NCBI GenBank assembly: GCA_003224515.1
Contig: QHZC01000361.1
Span: 1 to 7,912, forward strand
Length of the DNA: 7,912 bases
Source: Acidobacteriota bacterium
GTDB taxonomy: Bacteria; Acidobacteriota; Terriglobia; Acidiferrales; UBA7541
Reading direction: 5' to 3'
Under the pieces are notes generated by a model, which worked only from the letters and a program-made list of their open reading frames with translations, was not told where the DNA came from and searched no databases. A program made the translations under genes and the position numbers. Positions 5,832-7,912 of the stretch are shown here, one piece after another (position 1 is the first letter of the stretch; every line of letters starts with the position of its first letter).

Positions 5832-7132
5832 AGCAATCGACAGTTCTGCAGGGTTCCTCGGTGCCGAAGAGACGGTGGGGCATCGCTTTGCTTCTGGGAT
5901 TCGGCGTACTCGTCAATTATTTCGATCGCGTGAATCTTTCTGTTTCCCAGGATGCGCTGCGCGCCTCGTTTGGAATTTCCGCGGTGATGTTCGGTTATCT
6001 GTCGAGCGCTTACAACTGGACCTACGCGTTGCTCCAACTGCCCTCCGGGCTGCTGCTGGATCGCTTTGGGGTCCGCCGCATAGGCATTATCAGCACCGTG
6101 ATTTGGAGTGTGGCTTCCTTCGCTGCGGCCATTTCCACGGGCGTCGCAGGAATGTTTGGGGCGCGCTTCCTCTTGGGGATTGGTGAGGCTCCGACATTCC
6201 CAGCCAATGCCAAAGCTACAGGCTACTGGTTCCCCAAAGACGAACGCAGCCTGGCAACCGCCATGTTTGACTCGGCAGCGAAATTTTCTTCGGCGATTGG
6301 AATACCTTTGCTGGGTCTCTTGTTGCTGAATTTCGGCTGGCGCTGGAATTTTGCGGCGACAGGCTTCATCAGTGTTCTGTATTTCGCGCTGTTCTATGCC
6401 TTCTACCGAAATCCGAGCGAGGATAAATTACTGACGGCTGCGGAGCGCGAGTTCATCGCCCGAGGAGGAGCGCAGCCGGAGGATCCGGCGAAGGCCGCCC
6501 AAGGAGCGCCGCTCGGCTACTTGCTTCGACAACGAAGGGTTTGCGGCCTAGCTCTGGGCTTCGCGTCGTATAACTACACCTTCTATCTGCTCTTGACCTG
6601 GCTGCCGTCCTATCTCTCGACCATGCATCATGTCGACTTGCTTCATTCCGCGCTGTATACCAGTATTCCGTGGCTGTTCGCGACGTTCACCGATCTTGTC
6701 GTCGGCGGGTGGCTCGTCGATGCGTTGATACAGCGCGGCTGGAACGCTGTTCGTGTTCGTCAGGTTGTCCTCATCGGCGGAACGATCTTCGGCTTGGGAA
6801 TTCTCGGCGCTGCCCGCGCTCACGGTCCTGTCGCCGCGCTTTTCTGGATCAGCATTTCCATCGGAGGATTGGCCGCCGCCTCACCGGTGGGATGGTCGAT
6901 TCCCTCGCTGATTGCTCCACGAGAAAGCGTCGGAACATTGGGGGGAATTCTGAATTTTTGCAATCAGCTCGCGGGAATTGCTGCGCCGATTGTGACCGGC
7001 TATGTGGTACAGGCAAGGCATTCTTTTTCCTGGGCGTTCGGCGTCGCCACCGCATTTCTCCTCATCGGCATCGCAGGTTATGTTCTCCTACTGGGGAATA
7101 TGGCGCCAATCCGCGATCCCAACCCGGCCTGA
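5828..7132 (+). CDS. MFS transporter, anion:cation symporter (ACS) family
   Basis: The 434-residue inner-membrane protein has the usual length and about 12 hydrophobic segments of the MFS. ACS hallmarks are NYFDRVNLS (30-38), MFS motif A as GLLLDRFGVRR (74-84), RFLLGIGEAPTFPAN (113-127) and WFPKDERSLA (134-143). A second motif-A-like loop is GGWLVDALIQRG (293-304). A charged cytoplasmic loop (about 194-236) separates the two halves. ACS members carry hexuronates, glucarate, other organic anions or phosphate with H+ or Na+. The substrate here is not identifiable. TTG at 5828 is chosen because AAGGA lies seven bases upstream. GTG at 5861 is an alternative that would still keep the first helix. 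The frame stays open back to a GTG at 5711, which lacks a ribosome site. The divergent TonB receptor suggests a two-membrane uptake route. Confidence 0.9.
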   Translation: MKQSTVLQGSSVPKRRWGIALLLGFGVLVNYFDRVNLSVSQDALRASFGISAVMFGYLSSAYNWTYALLQLPSGLLLDRFGVRRIGIISTVIWSVASFAAAISTGVAGMFGARFLLGIGEAPTFPANAKATGYWFPKDERSLATAMFDSAAKFSSAIGIPLLGLLLLNFGWRWNFAATGFISVLYFALFYAFYRNPSEDKLLTAAEREFIARGGAQPEDPAKAAQGAPLGYLLRQRRVCGLALGFASYNYTFYLLLTWLPSYLSTMHHVDLLHSALYTSIPWLFATFTDLVVGGWLVDALIQRGWNAVRVRQVVLIGGTIFGLGILGAARAHGPVAALFWISISIGGLAAASPVGWSIPSLIAPRESVGTLGGILNFCNQLAGIAAPIVTGYVVQARHSFSWAFGVATAFLLIGIAGYVLLLGNMAPIRDPNPA

Positions 7133-7141
7133 ACACCTCGA

Positions 7142-7912
7142 CTAGTGCGACGGGGCGTAGTGTTTCGCCTTATTTGTTCTCGAGTTAAACACCTCAAAGC
7201 TTCCATCGGTCGAGGCAGTCAGCTTGAGATAGTTGGCGGCATCTTCTGGTCCCGAAAGATTGGCGATGAAGGGTGCGGCGGGGTTGTGCGCAGCCCCGCC
7301 CTCTTCGGAAAAATGCAATTGCCAAAGGTCTTCGAGGCCCGGAGATGCCTTGATGATGTCCCAGGTGGAAGGCGTTCCGCCCTTTTTTGCACCGTTGTCC
7401 ATGATGGCCACGCGAGGATCGATTCCGTACACCAGTGCGGGGCTGCTGCTCTGAAACCAACCGTGATGAGAGACGATATAAATATCGATTTTGCCGAGCT
7501 TGTTCCTGGGACACATCAGTTCCATCTCTTTGTCCCAGGTCAGGTCGCCCAAGTCCAACAGTTTGAGCTTGCCGAAGGTGATCAGGGTTCCAAGAGAACG
7601 TGGATTTTCCGTTTGGTCGGCGGGACGCGGCTCGGAATTCTTGCAGCCGGAGTTTTCCGCGCCGGCTCCCGGCAAGGGTTTGTCAATCAGGGCTCCGTCG
7701 GAACTTACCACGCTTGCGCGCATACCTTGAATGGGCAGAACGTCGCCGGGTTTGACGGTAATGCGCTTGAACTTTCCCGTTCCCAACACTTGCTGGTAGG
7801 CCTCCGAGACCTGCACGGTCGGCCCGTTCGTGGTTTCGCGGTTTTCGCCGTGATCGATGAATGTTCCCACCGGGATGCGCGCCACGAGTTGCGGCACACC
7901 GCCCACATGGTC
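7142..7912 (-). CDS. Metallo-beta-lactamase-fold hydrolase (ComEC/Rec2-like), 5' end outside window
   Basis: The visible 256 residues begin mid-gene. The first residues are DHVGGVPQL, the end of the MBL metal motif HxHxDH, so the true start lies beyond the right edge; the GTG a few bases in (7904-7906) is only an internal valine. Later features are a likely metal-bridging Asp123 in LDLGDLTW (119-126) and the SHHG histidine motif (148-151). The spacing resembles the stand-alone MBL domain of ComEC-type proteins, but no membrane segment is visible. The region between the DH motif and the GDL motif (about 20-118) is long and includes GDVLPIQGM (57-65). The substrate is unknown. The gene ends nine bases from the stop of the transporter that converges on it. 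Confidence 0.88.
   Translation of the reverse strand, partial: DHVGGVPQLVARIPVGTFIDHGENRETTNGPTVQVSEAYQQVLGTGKFKRITVKPGDVLPIQGMRASVVSSDGALIDKPLPGAGAENSGCKNSEPRPADQTENPRSLGTLITFGKLKLLDLGDLTWDKEMELMCPRNKLGKIDIYIVSHHGWFQSSSPALVYGIDPRVAIMDNGAKKGGTPSTWDIIKASPGLEDLWQLHFSEEGGAAHNPAAPFIANLSGPEDAANYLKLTASTDGSFEVFNSRTNKAKHYAPSH

Noticed and set aside
7904..7906. GTG as the start of the MBL-fold gene
   Set aside because: The frame continues to the window edge and the residues just before it are Asp-His of the HxHxDH metal motif, so it is an internal valine.

Overview
The window most likely comes from an acidobacterium (Acidobacteriota, Terriglobia-like). The main reason is the 1233-residue Oar-type TonB-dependent receptor with an N-terminal carboxypeptidase-regulatory-like domain, a family greatly expanded in that phylum. 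A Tat-exported CRTAC1/UnbV-type repeat protein, a moderately GC-rich composition and palindromic intergenic DNA fit the same picture. This is inference from protein style; there is no rRNA or marker gene to prove it.

Layout from left to right. A CRTAC1-like FG-GAP/VCBS protein (minus strand) is cut by the left edge. After a 288-bp spacer comes a small secreted cupin (minus). Then the large TonB-dependent receptor (minus) fills about half the window. A 392-bp divergent control region follows. It holds candidate promoters for both directions, an operator-like cluster of TTTAG/CTAAA half-sites, and a palindrome-rich leader in front of the receptor gene. On its right side an MFS transporter of the anion:cation symporter (ACS) type is read on the plus strand from a probable TTG start. 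Nine bases after its stop, a metallo-beta-lactamase-fold hydrolase (minus) converges on it and is cut by the right edge.

How the genes may work together. The divergent receptor and ACS transporter look like an outer-membrane plus inner-membrane uptake pair for one organic solute, possibly a carboxylate or sugar acid. The cupin lies downstream of the receptor on the same strand and could share its transcript. The substrate cannot be read from the sequence. The CRTAC1-like and MBL-fold genes have no evident functional link to the pair.

I did not find a clearly new multi-gene system. The points most worth a second look are the structured receptor leader, the operator-like half-site cluster, and a 13-residue tail on the receptor after its expected terminal phenylalanine. 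The receptor's cysteines also occur almost entirely in close pairs. The large reading frames opposite the receptor are antisense shadows.
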